Source: Pedobacter sp. L105
GTDB taxonomy: Bacteria; Bacteroidota; Bacteroidia; Sphingobacteriales; Sphingobacteriaceae
NCBI RefSeq assembly: GCF_009765875.1
Contig: NZ_LMUP01000010.1
Span: 124,001 to 188,000, forward strand
DNA: 64,000 nucleotides
Direction of reading: 5' to 3'
In this document: positions 34,446-43,320 of the stretch, in pieces
Layout: each line of letters opens with the position of its first letter
Numbering within the stretch: the stretch's first letter is position 1
Notes under the pieces: generated by a model
The model's database searches: none
Told to the model about the DNA's origin: nothing
What the model saw: only the letters and a program-made list of their open reading frames with translations
Position numbers and translations under genes: made by a program

Positions 34446-34955
34446 TTACAGGTACTTAGTGATCTCTGGGCTCATTGGTTTTACTGGTGAACGGAAACGG
34501 TGAACCAGTTCTCCTTTTTCATTGATCAGGAATTTCTCAAAGTTCCATTTGATATCTCCTGTAAAATCAGGATTGCTCGCTGTGGTCAGGTATTGAAAGA
34601 TCGGATTAATGTCATTTCCCTTCACACTAACTTTTTCGCTCAATAAAAAAGTTACCCCAAAATTCTTATGACAAAAGTCCTGGATCTCAGAATTTGTGGC
34701 CAGCTCCTGTCCGCCGAAATTGCCTTCAGGGAAGCCAATCAACACAACATCTTTGCCATATTGTTTGTGCAATTTTTCCAGATCTTCATACTGTGGCGTA
34801 TAGCCGCATTTCGAAGCTGTGTTAATAATTAAGATTTTTTTACCCTTGAATTGAGCCATCTTAACTTCTTTACCATCAATTGTTTTGAAGGTAAAGTCAT
34901 AGATGCTTTGAGGCGGGGTAAATAACAAGCTAAATAGGATCAATAGTGTATTCAT
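34446..34955 (-). CDS. Glutathione peroxidase family protein
   Basis: A 169-aa thiol peroxidase. The N-terminus (MNTLLILFSLLFTPPQS) looks like a signal peptide, so periplasmic location is likely. The peroxidatic C50 is in NTASKCGYTPQYEDL, and Q83 in FPEGNFGGQE and the Trp in IKWNFEKFLI complete the active site. The usual FPCNQFGGQE is changed to FPEGNFGGQE, which removes one Cys seen in many relatives; the resolving Cys may be the one in IQDFCHKNFG. Bacterial members generally use thioredoxin rather than glutathione. Confidence 0.92.
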   Translation of the reverse strand: MNTLLILFSLLFTPPQSIYDFTFKTIDGKEVKMAQFKGKKILIINTASKCGYTPQYEDLEKLHKQYGKDVVLIGFPEGNFGGQELATNSEIQDFCHKNFGVTFLLSEKVSVKGNDINPIFQYLTTASNPDFTGDIKWNFEKFLINEKGELVHRFRSPVKPMSPEITKYL

Positions 34956-35181
34956 GGTTTTATTTTTTTATAGTAAACGAATATAAGAACAAATAAGTTG
35001 CCTGTATATAATATTAAGGTAAACTTGATGCAGCACCTGCTGATTTACGGGACAAATGTCCTGTTGGTTTTGAGAAAATCGCAATAATTTTAAGCGCCTA
35101 ATTCAAGTATTTCATTTTTATTATGAATAGAATTTGGATTTTAGGCTTAATTATAGTTTTATTTGCAGAAAAACGTTCTGG

Positions 35182-37782
35182 ATGGCCAAGAATTTATTAA
35201 TAGTTGAATCACCTGCAAAGGCAAAAACAATAGAAGGGTATTTGGGTAAAGATTTCCTTGTCAAATCTAGCTATGGTCACATTCGTGACCTGGTGAAGGG
35301 AGATATGGGGATCGATACAGCCAATGACTTTGCCCAGACCTATGAAGTGCCTGCTGACAAAAAGCAGGTGGTCGCTGAACTGAAGAAGTTAGCCAAGGAA
35401 GCCGAAATGGTATGGCTAGCATCCGATGAAGACCGTGAAGGGGAAGCAATTTCATGGCACTTATTTGAAACCCTCGGACTTAAAGAAGCTACCACTAAAA
35501 GAATTGTTTTTCATGAGATTACCAAGCCCGCTATATTAAAGGCTATAGACTCTCCAAGAACAATCGATTATAATTTGGTTAATGCACAGCAGGCAAGACG
35601 TGTGCTGGACAGGCTGGTTGGTTTTGAACTTTCACCGGTACTCTGGAAAAAAGTTAAACCTTCTTTATCTGCCGGACGTGTACAATCCGTAGCTGTTCGT
35701 CTAATTGTAGACAGAGAGCGCGAAGTCAATAAGTTTAATGCTGCTGCAGCCTATAAAATTACAGCCAGGTTTAGTACTGGAAAAGGCAGGGAACTTGTAA
35801 AGGCAGAACTGCCACAGCGGTTTGAGCAGGAAGCAGATGCAGAGAAATATATCAACGACTGTATCAGTGCCGGATTTAAAGTGAGCCATCTGGAAACAAA
35901 ACCGGCAAAACGTAATCCTGCAGCTCCTTTTACAACATCTACTTTACAGCAGGAAGCATCCCGCAAATTGGGATATCCTGTGTCAAGAACAATGCAGATC
36001 GCCCAGCGTTTATATGAAAGCGGAAAGATCACATACATGAGAACAGATTCCGTGAATTTATCTGAAACAGCATTAACTGCTGCCGCAAATGAGATCAATT
36101 CGGCATACGGACAAAAATATCACCACCAAAGGACTTATAAAACCAAATCCGCAGGTGCTCAGGAAGCGCATGAGGCCATTCGTCCTACTTACTTTGATCA
36201 GCATACGATCACGGGAGATAGTTCTGAACAGCGCCTGTATGAGCTGATCTGGAAACGTGCTATCGCTTCTCAAATGAGCGAAGCACTGTTTGAAAAAACT
36301 ACTGCACACATCGATGTAAGCACAAGACCCGAATACCTGGTTGCTGAAGGTGAAGTTATGAAGTTTGATGGTTTCCTTAAAGTTTACCTGGAATCCAGTG
36401 ATGATGAAGAACACGAAGATGCAGACAATGAAAACATCCTTCCTCCATTAACTAATGGTCAGGATCTTTCACTAAGGGTAATGAGTGCCACTGAGCGTTT
36501 CTCCCGCCCGCCTGCAAGATATACAGAGGCCAGCCTGGTAAAAAAACTGGAAGAATTAGGCATTGGCCGACCATCTACTTATGCACCAACTATTTCTACG
36601 ATACAGAATCGTGGTTATGTAGTGAAAGAAGACCGCGATGGACGTAACCGTTCTTTCGGTTCGATCGTGCTGGAAGATGGCAAGGTAACCAAGTCTGTAA
36701 AAATGGAGATCACCGGTGCAGAAAAATCAAAGCTCTTCCCTACTGATATTGGTGAAGTAGTAAACGATTTCCTGGTAGAACATTTTAAAGGTATCGTTGA
36801 TTTTAACTTCACCGCTAACGTGGAGAAAGAATTTGATGAGATTGCCCAGGGTTTACAGAACTGGACAAAAATGCTGCATGCCTTTTACACCCCTTTCCAT
36901 AAGGAAGTAGAAGTAACTACAGAAACAGCAGAAAGAGCCAATGGCGAACGCCTGCTGGGTGTTGATCCCGCAAGCGGCAGAAATGTATATGCCAAGGTAG
37001 GTAAGTTTGGCCCGCTGGTACAGATTGGCCAGGTAGATGACGAGGAGAAACCAAAGTATGCTAGCCTGATGAAATCTCAGTCGGTAGCAACAGTAAGTCT
37101 TGAAGATGCACTAGAGCAGTTCAGGTTGCCTTTCCATCTGGAAAATTACCAGGATAAAGAAGTATCTGTTGGTGTAGGCCGTTTTGGTCCTTATGTGAAG
37201 TGGGGAGAAACTTATATTTCTATCCCTAAAAATGAAGATCCTTTAACAGTTGATCAGGCCCGTGCGGTACAGATCATCGATGAAAAAATAACTGCTGATG
37301 CGCCTGTAGCACATTATGACGGCTTGCCTGTAACTAAAGGAACAGGACGTTTCGGGCCGTTTATCAAATGGAACGACCTCTTTATTAACGTGCCTAAAGC
37401 TTATGATTTTGATAACCTGACGGATGATGGAATCAGGGAGCTCATCGCTAAAAAAGTAGAAAAAGAGTCTAACCGTTTTATTCAACAATGGCCTGCAGAA
37501 AAGATAGCTATTGAAAACGGCAGATGGGGTGCTTTTATCCGCTTTGGTAAAGATATGCTGAAACTGGGAAGAAACCCGGCTACCAATGAAAAGTATGTTC
37601 AGGATGAACTTGCTGTACTTTCACTGGAAGATATTAAAAAATTAATTGTGGAGCAGGTTCCCAATGCTTTTGAACCTAAAGCCACTAAAAAGAAAGCTGC
37701 TGGTACAAAAGTTGCAGCAAATAAAACAGCTGCCGTAAAAAAAGCCCCGGCTAAAAAGAAAGCAGCAGTAAAAAAGAAATAA
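35182..37782 (+). CDS. topA: DNA topoisomerase I
   Basis: From the ATG at 35182 (MAKNLLIVESPAKAKTIEGY) the product is 866 aa; an in-frame TTG 48 bp upstream adds an unlikely extension. Type IA topoisomerase that relaxes negative supercoils. The TOPRIM domain has E in LLIVESPAKA and DxDxE in ASDEDREGEA; the catalytic Tyr is Y285 in ITYMRTDS. Three or four GRFGPYVKWG-type topoisomerase C-terminal repeats (about 590-800) replace the zinc fingers of the E. coli enzyme. A Lys/Ala-rich tail (about 830-866) is a typical DNA-binding extension. A small gene follows 4 bp later. Confidence 0.96.
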   Translation: MAKNLLIVESPAKAKTIEGYLGKDFLVKSSYGHIRDLVKGDMGIDTANDFAQTYEVPADKKQVVAELKKLAKEAEMVWLASDEDREGEAISWHLFETLGLKEATTKRIVFHEITKPAILKAIDSPRTIDYNLVNAQQARRVLDRLVGFELSPVLWKKVKPSLSAGRVQSVAVRLIVDREREVNKFNAAAAYKITARFSTGKGRELVKAELPQRFEQEADAEKYINDCISAGFKVSHLETKPAKRNPAAPFTTSTLQQEASRKLGYPVSRTMQIAQRLYESGKITYMRTDSVNLSETALTAAANEINSAYGQKYHHQRTYKTKSAGAQEAHEAIRPTYFDQHTITGDSSEQRLYELIWKRAIASQMSEALFEKTTAHIDVSTRPEYLVAEGEVMKFDGFLKVYLESSDDEEHEDADNENILPPLTNGQDLSLRVMSATERFSRPPARYTEASLVKKLEELGIGRPSTYAPTISTIQNRGYVVKEDRDGRNRSFGSIVLEDGKVTKSVKMEITGAEKSKLFPTDIGEVVNDFLVEHFKGIVDFNFTANVEKEFDEIAQGLQNWTKMLHAFYTPFHKEVEVTTETAERANGERLLGVDPASGRNVYAKVGKFGPLVQIGQVDDEEKPKYASLMKSQSVATVSLEDALEQFRLPFHLENYQDKEVSVGVGRFGPYVKWGETYISIPKNEDPLTVDQARAVQIIDEKITADAPVAHYDGLPVTKGTGRFGPFIKWNDLFINVPKAYDFDNLTDDGIRELIAKKVEKESNRFIQQWPAEKIAIENGRWGAFIRFGKDMLKLGRNPATNEKYVQDELAVLSLEDIKKLIVEQVPNAFEPKATKKKAAGTKVAANKTAAVKKAPAKKKAAVKKK

Positions 37783-37786
37783 GCAT

Positions 37787-38191
37787 ATGAAGAAGGATCT
37801 GCCGGAAAATATTGTACAGGACATGGCCATGGCAGTGGTACTGATGGGTGAAACCCCGGAAGTAAAAAACTGGACGGTTTATCTGGTGAACTTAAAAAAT
37901 GTTCAGATAGAAAATGTGCTCATCAGTTCAAAGGGATATGGAGAGAAAGACGGAAGGGTTGTAAAAACTTCCGTCCTTCGTCATTTTTTGGGTGATATCC
38001 CGGCAAATTCTTATAAAGGTGTGGAAGCAATTGATACCGAGGTTTTCGGACTCACCAATGAATACTGGCTCAGCTATTACATCAACGGTGTTATTTACGA
38101 CAAGAAGTTCATCTTCCTGCCGGAAAGTATTGTCGATGAAAATTTAATCAGGATCCCACTGGTAAATAAACCAGGGGTGATGATCAAATAG
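37787..38191 (+). CDS. Conserved hypothetical protein downstream of topA
   Basis: The 134-aa product starts MKKDLPENIVQDMAMAVVLM 4 bp after topA, so it is surely on the topA transcript. It seems to be a compact alpha/beta protein with several beta strands (WTVYLVNLKNVQIENVLISS, YWLSYYINGVIYDKKFIFLP) and no signal peptide. I do not recognise a named family. Its stop touches the stop of the convergent YhhN gene (38191/38192). Confidence 0.8.
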   Translation: MKKDLPENIVQDMAMAVVLMGETPEVKNWTVYLVNLKNVQIENVLISSKGYGEKDGRVVKTSVLRHFLGDIPANSYKGVEAIDTEVFGLTNEYWLSYYINGVIYDKKFIFLPESIVDENLIRIPLVNKPGVMIK

Positions 38192-38914
38192 TTAATCAGA
38201 AAACTTACGGATTAGTTTTCTTTCTATCCCCCCTATCACAATGAGGTATTGTGCAATTCCATATAGGATCAATACCAGTAAGGAAGACAAGTCGAAAGGT
38301 TTTACAAATCGGCCGTAGGCCAATACTGCATCTGACGCTACCAGGCAGATGACCCCCGCAAGGATCAGTTTAAAACTTTCCGTATTTACGCGTAAATTTC
38401 TAAATGCAGCCATCATCACCAGCAATGCACTGATCATCACATAAACCAACACCGGCAACTTCATAATGGCCAGGTGAGGCCTCAGATAAAAATAAAATGC
38501 CGGAAAAATTAAGGCTGCACTAAGAATCGCTACCCTTGCTCCTTTTTTATCCAGTTCCTGCGCAGAGCGAAAATCCAGGTAAAATGCCCGGATATAACAA
38601 ATATGAAAAATAGCGTAAGCAATCATTCCATATAAAACATAAGAAGGATTATAAGCCTGTATCATAAATAGTGTATTACCTGTAAGGGCAAACACCAGCC
38701 CGCTAAAGAGCCTCCGGTGAAAACGCCCCTTAAGCTTTGTAGAAATACAAAAGTTTACCAGCAACGCAATAGTAATACAAGGCTGAAGGATATACGTAAG
38801 ATATATCCAGTGGTTCCCGACAGCAAACAGCACCAACAAAAAGATCAGTACATAAATCGAGTTAAAGATCAAATGTTTTTTCATGCGTTTATATTCGGCA
38901 GAACCGTGTATCAT
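38192..38914 (-). CDS. YhhN family membrane protein (TMEM86/lysoplasmalogenase-like)
   Basis: A 240-aa polytopic protein with about eight hydrophobic helices; the ATG at 38884 (MKKHLIFNSIYVLIFLLVLF) is an equally good start. The YhhN/TMEM86 pattern shows in ALTGNTLFM, IAYAIFHICYIRAFY and the C-terminal LVASDAVLAYGRFVKPF. Eukaryotic TMEM86 proteins hydrolyse lysoplasmalogens; the substrate of the bacterial members is less sure. It sits tail to tail with the topA operon, with no gap. Confidence 0.82.
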   Translation of the reverse strand: MIHGSAEYKRMKKHLIFNSIYVLIFLLVLFAVGNHWIYLTYILQPCITIALLVNFCISTKLKGRFHRRLFSGLVFALTGNTLFMIQAYNPSYVLYGMIAYAIFHICYIRAFYLDFRSAQELDKKGARVAILSAALIFPAFYFYLRPHLAIMKLPVLVYVMISALLVMMAAFRNLRVNTESFKLILAGVICLVASDAVLAYGRFVKPFDLSSLLVLILYGIAQYLIVIGGIERKLIRKFSD

Positions 38915-38924
38915 CCAGAGAATA

Positions 38925-38959
38925 AGAACCAGGATTTTTTTAAAAAAAATCCTGGTTCT
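38925..38959 (-). terminator. Terminator of the RRM gene
   Basis: AGAACCAGGA (38925-38934) and TCCTGGTTCT (38950-38959) form a stem whose inner part is a T7/A8 run; perfect over 17 bp if the run is paired. It is downstream of the RRM gene on the minus strand. Confidence 0.7.
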
Positions 38960-39002
38960 CTATGTGATGATAGAAAAGTAGAGCTAATAGAGAAAAAGCT
39001 AA

Positions 39003-39323
39003 TTAATAGCTTCTTTCCCTGTTATTGTTGTTGCGTTTGAAGCCACCGCCACCACCGCCGGCATTTCCGCCACCAGTACTTGGTTTTTCTTGTGCTTCAG
39101 CAACTTTGATACGGTTACCATTGTAATCACCACCGTTCATTCTCTTGATCGCTTCTTTAGCCTCTTCGTCTACTGGCATCTCTACGAAACCAAAACCACG
39201 ACTCTGACCAGTTTCACGATCTTTGATAATTCTTAGTGATTTTACCTGACCGAAATCGCCAAATACGGCTGTTAATTCATCTTCCCCTACTTCTAAAGGA
39301 AGGCCTGTAATAAATATCTTCAT
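39003..39323 (-). CDS. RRM-type RNA-binding protein
   Basis: A 106-aa cold-shock-like RNA-binding protein. The single RRM (1-80) has RNP2 as IFITGL at the start and RNP1 as RGFGFVEM (about 44-51). The tail from 82 is Gly/Asn/Arg-rich (GGGNAGGGGGGFKRNNNNRE), as in the cyanobacterial and Bacteroidota Rbp proteins. Such proteins are thought to act as RNA chaperones or post-transcriptional regulators, particularly as Bacteroidota lack common RNA chaperones such as ProQ. Confidence 0.93.
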   Translation of the reverse strand: MKIFITGLPLEVGEDELTAVFGDFGQVKSLRIIKDRETGQSRGFGFVEMPVDEEAKEAIKRMNGGDYNGNRIKVAEAQEKPSTGGGNAGGGGGGFKRNNNNRERSY

Positions 39324-39470
39324 TAATGTTTAAAAATTTCTTCAAAGGTACAGAAAACCGACCTTTTATTTGCAATAGAAGTGTAAGTAATCAATAAAAA
39401 AAACGATTAATTGTGTGTTTTTCAACAAAAACAGACCATGCCCGGTTTAACTGTAATTTAATTAACAGCA

Positions 39471-39713
39471 TTATGTCAACAGCGCCCCCTTAAGTTTAAA
39501 GTTTTTCTGCATGCAGAAGTCCCTGCCATCGTGGTTCCATTCCAGCATCACCTCCCACGAACCTTCCGGGCAATCATCAACGGGAATGGTCAACGAACCA
39601 CTTTCATCACTTCTTAAAAATTTTATGGGCTGTTTGATGCTTACATCAGACATACAGTTAAAGAAGACCTTAACTGCCACAGGATGGTCGAAACTAAAAG
39701 TCAGCGTTTTCAT
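39471..39713 (-). CDS. Small hypothetical protein
   Basis: The 80-aa product starts MKTLTFSFDHPVAVKVFFNC and reads as a small beta-sandwich-like domain (SGSLTIPVDDCPEGSWEVML then EWNHDGRDFCMQKNFKLKG). It has no signal peptide and no motif I recognise. Lone gene with a 147-bp gap to the RRM gene downstream. Confidence 0.6.
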   Translation of the reverse strand: MKTLTFSFDHPVAVKVFFNCMSDVSIKQPIKFLRSDESGSLTIPVDDCPEGSWEVMLEWNHDGRDFCMQKNFKLKGALLT

Positions 39714-40020
39714 AGTCGTAAAGTTTTAAACTTTGTTCAACTATTCTCCGCTAATAGTTGACAAATTGATTCAAACGTAAAACAAACAATTGATTCTTAT
39801 TGTTTTACAGAAAGGTGAATATTTTATAAAATTTAAATTTATTTTTTTAAAGTCGATTTAGCAAGTTGTTTCTTGTCAGTATTTTTGGACGTTTCATGAG
39901 TTAGTTAACGGTCTTTTTCAAAGTTCATCCTTAAAATATATGCGTATAATTGTTCGTTATGACATTAAATAAACCCTTAATGGACCATAAAAAAGAAATA
40001 TTTTCTAATTTCGTAGTTAC
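39714..40020. other. Intergenic region between divergent genes
   Basis: 307 A+T-rich bp. Just before the aminotransferase start, TAATTTCG (40008-40015) is close to the -7 consensus TAnnTTTG and would give a leader of only a few bases. Nothing else is seen. Confidence 0.45.
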
Positions 40021-41166
40021 ATGATCAATACCTACTCTAAACTTCCGGGAACAGCAAACAGTATTTTTTCTGTAATGTCTCAGCTTGCCGCAGAACATAA
40101 TGCCATTAATTTATCTCAGGGTTTCCCTGATTATGACTGCGATCCAAAACTGATCGACCTGGTAGCCGATGCCATGAAAAGCGGTAATAACCAGTATGCG
40201 CCAATGGCCGGCCTTCCCGCTTTAAAAGAATTGGTAGCCAATAAGGTTAATCTTCAATATGGTTCCAACTATCATCCTGATACAGAAGTAACCATTACAG
40301 CCGGTGGTACACAGGCTATATTTACGATTTTAACGGCTTGTATACAGGCCGGAGATGAAGTGATCATTTTTGAACCTGCTTATGATGCCTATGCGCCTAT
40401 TATAAAAATGATGGGCGGATTGGTGAAGTCTTATGAAATGGCGCCTCCCGATTATGATATAGACTGGGAAATGGTGAAAAAACTCTTTTCATCCAGTACT
40501 AAGATGATCATCCTGAACAGCCCCCATAATCCTACCGGCAGCGTGCTGAAAGATAAAGATATACAGGCGCTGATCAAATTAACAAAGGATACAAACGTGA
40601 TGATCCTGAGTGACGAGGTATATGAACACCTGGTTTATGATGGGGAAAAACATCAATCCATGGCTTTGTATCCCGAACTGCGGGAACGTTCTTTTATCGT
40701 TGCTTCATTTGGTAAACTCCTGCATGCCACAGGATGGAAAGTGGGTTACTGTATTGCACCAGAAAATCTAATGAAGGAATTCAGAAAGATCCATCAGTTT
40801 AATGTATTCAGCGTAAATACACCTATGCAGGTGGGTATCGCCAATTATTTAAGAGATCCCTCTATTTACCTGGGACTAGCTGATTTTTTCCAGCAGAAAC
40901 GTGACCTGTTTAGGTTCCTGCTTGGTCAAACCAAATTTAATTTGTTACCTTGTAAAGGTTCTTACTTCCAGTGTGTAACTTATGGGCACTTTAGTGAGGA
41001 AGAAGATACCGTTTTAGCTAAACGTTTAATCACAGATTATGGCGTAGCAACGATACCCGTCTCAGCGTTTTACATGAGGAATACAGACCATAAGGTACTC
41101 CGATTCTGTTTTGCTAAAAAACAGGAAACATTAGAAAGATCCGTTGAAAGACTAATAAAACTATAA
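40021..41166 (+). CDS. Methionine aminotransferase (class I/II PLP enzyme)
   Basis: A 381-aa cytoplasmic aminotransferase related to YbdL and to kynurenine/glutamine transaminases. Features: NLSQGFPDYDCDPKLIDLVA, GGTQAIFTIL, NSPHNPTGSVLKD, SDEVYEHLVYDG and the PLP lysine in VASFGKLLHATGWKVGYCIA (near 240). This clade transaminates methionine's oxo-acid (KMTB) with glutamine in methionine salvage. The next gene, an omega-amidase, removes the alpha-ketoglutaramate formed, which makes the pair a good functional fit. Confidence 0.9.
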   Translation: MINTYSKLPGTANSIFSVMSQLAAEHNAINLSQGFPDYDCDPKLIDLVADAMKSGNNQYAPMAGLPALKELVANKVNLQYGSNYHPDTEVTITAGGTQAIFTILTACIQAGDEVIIFEPAYDAYAPIIKMMGGLVKSYEMAPPDYDIDWEMVKKLFSSSTKMIILNSPHNPTGSVLKDKDIQALIKLTKDTNVMILSDEVYEHLVYDGEKHQSMALYPELRERSFIVASFGKLLHATGWKVGYCIAPENLMKEFRKIHQFNVFSVNTPMQVGIANYLRDPSIYLGLADFFQQKRDLFRFLLGQTKFNLLPCKGSYFQCVTYGHFSEEEDTVLAKRLITDYGVATIPVSAFYMRNTDHKVLRFCFAKKQETLERSVERLIKL

Positions 41167-41194
41167 TTTACATGCCTCCTTAGTAGATCATTAT

Positions 41195-42007
41195 ATGGAA
41201 AGTCCAAGTTATCTCAATATTAATAATCTCAAAATCACCATTTTTCAGGCTTATTTATTTTGGGAAAATGTCGACAAAAACTTGCAGAATATATCCCTGC
41301 GTTTGTCATCAGGCGTAAAAGAAAAAACAGACCTTATTGTTTTACCGGAAATGTTCAATACCGGTTTTAGCATGAATGCCGAAGCACTCGCCGAAGAAAT
41401 GGACGGAAAAACCATGACCTGGATGGCCGCTGCCGCTGCAAAATATGATTGCGTGATCACCGGAAGTTTAATCATCAGCGAGAACGGTCATTATTATAAC
41501 CGTATGATCTGGATGCTGCCAACAGGAAAATACGAACATTACGATAAAAGGCACCTCTTTGGAATGGGTGCAGAAGATGAAAACTATACCGCAGGACAGA
41601 AAAAGGTTGTTGTAGAATTAAAAGGCTGGAAAATAAGACTCGCTATCTGTTACGACCTGAGGTTCCCGGTTTACCTGCGGAATCATGATGCAGCTTACGA
41701 TATCCTGCTGATCATTGCCAGCTGGCCTGATAAACGGATTGCACATTGGAAAGCGCTGATCCCGGCAAGGGCCATTGAAAACCAGAGTTATGTGATCGCC
41801 GTTAACCGTGTTGGGCATGATGGTAATGAAATTTACCATAGCGGACACTCTATGTGTATAGATGCCTATGGAAATACGGTTTATTATAAACCTGAAGACG
41901 AGGATTTATATACTTTTAGTATTAGTTACGACGAATTAGTGAAAATCAGAAGACAATTTCCTTTTTTAAAGGATGCGGATGATTTTTTTCTTACAGATGA
42001 GGCATAA
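41195..42007 (+). CDS. Omega-amidase, nitrilase family (YafV-like)
   Basis: A 270-aa enzyme of the carbon-nitrogen hydrolase fold. The Glu-Lys-Cys triad is visible: E in VLPEMFNTGFSM (near 50), K in HYDKRHLFGMG (near 118) and C in LAICYDLRFPVYLRN (near 152). The YafV group hydrolyses alpha-ketoglutaramate to alpha-ketoglutarate and ammonia. It begins 28 bp after the aminotransferase, which makes that product if it uses glutamine as the donor, and so pulls the transamination forward. Confidence 0.92.
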   Translation: MESPSYLNINNLKITIFQAYLFWENVDKNLQNISLRLSSGVKEKTDLIVLPEMFNTGFSMNAEALAEEMDGKTMTWMAAAAAKYDCVITGSLIISENGHYYNRMIWMLPTGKYEHYDKRHLFGMGAEDENYTAGQKKVVVELKGWKIRLAICYDLRFPVYLRNHDAAYDILLIIASWPDKRIAHWKALIPARAIENQSYVIAVNRVGHDGNEIYHSGHSMCIDAYGNTVYYKPEDEDLYTFSISYDELVKIRRQFPFLKDADDFFLTDEA

Positions 42008-42072
42008 GTTCTGCTTTTAATTTTTTTTAGGTATTCTTGTATTCATATAGATTCAACTAAACCGTTTTTTAA

Positions 42073-43110
42073 ATGTTCGACCGTAGAAAGTTCATCAAAA
42101 GCTCTGCCCTTACCGCTTCACTCCTTGCCATAGATAAAACCGGCATTGCCAGTGTCCTTCCAAAAGCCCCTACTTCTGCCGATAGTGTTAAACCATTGGT
42201 TATTTCTACCTGGGATTTTGGTATCGCTGCCAATCATGCCGCATGGGATGTATTGTCTGCCGGTGGCCGATCACTGGATGCAGTAGAAAAAGGGGTCCAG
42301 GTACCGGAGGCTGATCCTAAAAATCAGTCGGTAGGTTATGGAGGAATGCCCGACAGGGATGGAAAGGTTACCCTGGATGCCTGTATCATGGATGAAGATG
42401 GAAATTGCGGTTCTGTAGCGGCTTTAGAACATATTATGCATCCCATATCTGTAGCCAGAATGGTGATGGAAAAAACTCCCCATGTGATGCTGGTTGGCGA
42501 TGGTGCTTTACAGTTTGCCCTCGAAAATGGCTTCCAGAAAATCAACCTCCTTACCCCTGAAAGTGAAAAAGCATGGAAAGAATGGCTCAAAACGGCAAAA
42601 TATCAGCCGGTGATGAATATAGAAAATAAGTTATATGATAAAGCAGCGCCTACCCACCTGCCTGGTAACCAGTATAACCACGATACGATAGGTATGCTGG
42701 CACTGGATGCTAAAGGTAATCTTTCTGGTGCCTGTACCACCAGCGGCATGGCCTTTAAGTTACACGGGCGTGTTGGCGACAGCCCAATTATCGGTGCCGG
42801 TTTATATATTGATAACGAAGTTGGAGGTGCTACCTCAACCGGCGTAGGTGAAGAAGTGATCCGTAATGTAGGCAGCTTCCTGGTCGTTGAATTAATGCGC
42901 CAGGGATATCCACCTGAAGAAGCTTGTAAAGAAGCCGTAATGAGGATTATCAAAAGAAAACCCGCTAAAGCAAAAGAAATACAGGTAGGTTTTCTGGCCC
43001 TGAATAAAAAAGGACAGTACGGTGCTTATGCCATACAAAAAGGGTTCAGCTTTGCGGTTTGTAATGAAGAAAACAAAAGTCTGCTGATCCCCGCAAAAAG
43101 TTATTACTAA
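42073..43110 (+). CDS. Ntn-hydrolase asparaginase / N4-(beta-N-acetylglucosaminyl)-L-asparaginase
   Basis: A 345-aa enzyme made as a precursor that cleaves itself. The N-terminus MFDRRKFIKSSALTASLLAI has a Tat-like RRKFIK motif and hydrophobic stretch, so export is likely. The autocleavage site is at HDTIGMLALDAKGNLSGACT, with Thr after HD as the new N-terminal nucleophile, and the substrate region is GRVGDSPIIGAGLYIDNEVG. The glycosylasparaginase group splits GlcNAc-Asn bonds of N-glycans, which would fit a glycan-using organism, but plain asparaginase activity cannot be excluded. Confidence 0.9.
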   Translation: MFDRRKFIKSSALTASLLAIDKTGIASVLPKAPTSADSVKPLVISTWDFGIAANHAAWDVLSAGGRSLDAVEKGVQVPEADPKNQSVGYGGMPDRDGKVTLDACIMDEDGNCGSVAALEHIMHPISVARMVMEKTPHVMLVGDGALQFALENGFQKINLLTPESEKAWKEWLKTAKYQPVMNIENKLYDKAAPTHLPGNQYNHDTIGMLALDAKGNLSGACTTSGMAFKLHGRVGDSPIIGAGLYIDNEVGGATSTGVGEEVIRNVGSFLVVELMRQGYPPEEACKEAVMRIIKRKPAKAKEIQVGFLALNKKGQYGAYAIQKGFSFAVCNEENKSLLIPAKSYY

Positions 43111-43134
43111 TCATCAATTCGCTGCTATCGGCAG

Positions 43135-43287
43135 GAATTTGTATCAATCAGATGATCATTTGATTATCAAAAAAGTGGTTACCCTATAAAGGAGATCATT
43201 AATTGATTCAAGCTATCAGTATTGAATTTGTATCAATCAGATGATCATCTGATATCAAAAAGGTGTTTACCCTATAAAGGAGATCAT
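43135..43287 (+). repeat. Direct repeat of about 64 bp, two copies
   Basis: Copy 1 (43135-43199) and copy 2 (43224-43287) both begin GAATTTGTATCAATCAGATG and end ACCCTATAAAGGAGATCAT, with only a few differences between. The start-to-start distance is 89 bp. The second copy runs into the terminator hairpin at 43278. Confidence 0.85.
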
Positions 43288-43306
43288 GATCAAAAGATGA
43301 TCTCCT
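43278..43306. terminator. Hairpin, likely terminator
   Basis: AGGAGATCAT (43278-43287) pairs with ATGATCTCCT (43297-43306) with a 9-nt loop, between the asparaginase gene and cutC; the following GTTAAATTT is only weakly U-rich. Confidence 0.55.
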
Positions 43307-43308
43307 GT

Positions 43309-43316
43309 TAAATTTG
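43309..43316 (+). promoter_or_regulatory. -7 promoter element of cutC
   Basis: TAAATTTG matches TAnnTTTG exactly. It ends 4 bp before the cutC ATG, so transcription would begin at or within a base or two of the start codon. Confidence 0.55.
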
Positions 43317-43320
43317 TCGT

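Noticed and set aside
35134..35181. Earlier TTG start for topA
   Set aside because: ATG at 35182 gives the exact family N-terminus; the extra 16 residues are not typical.
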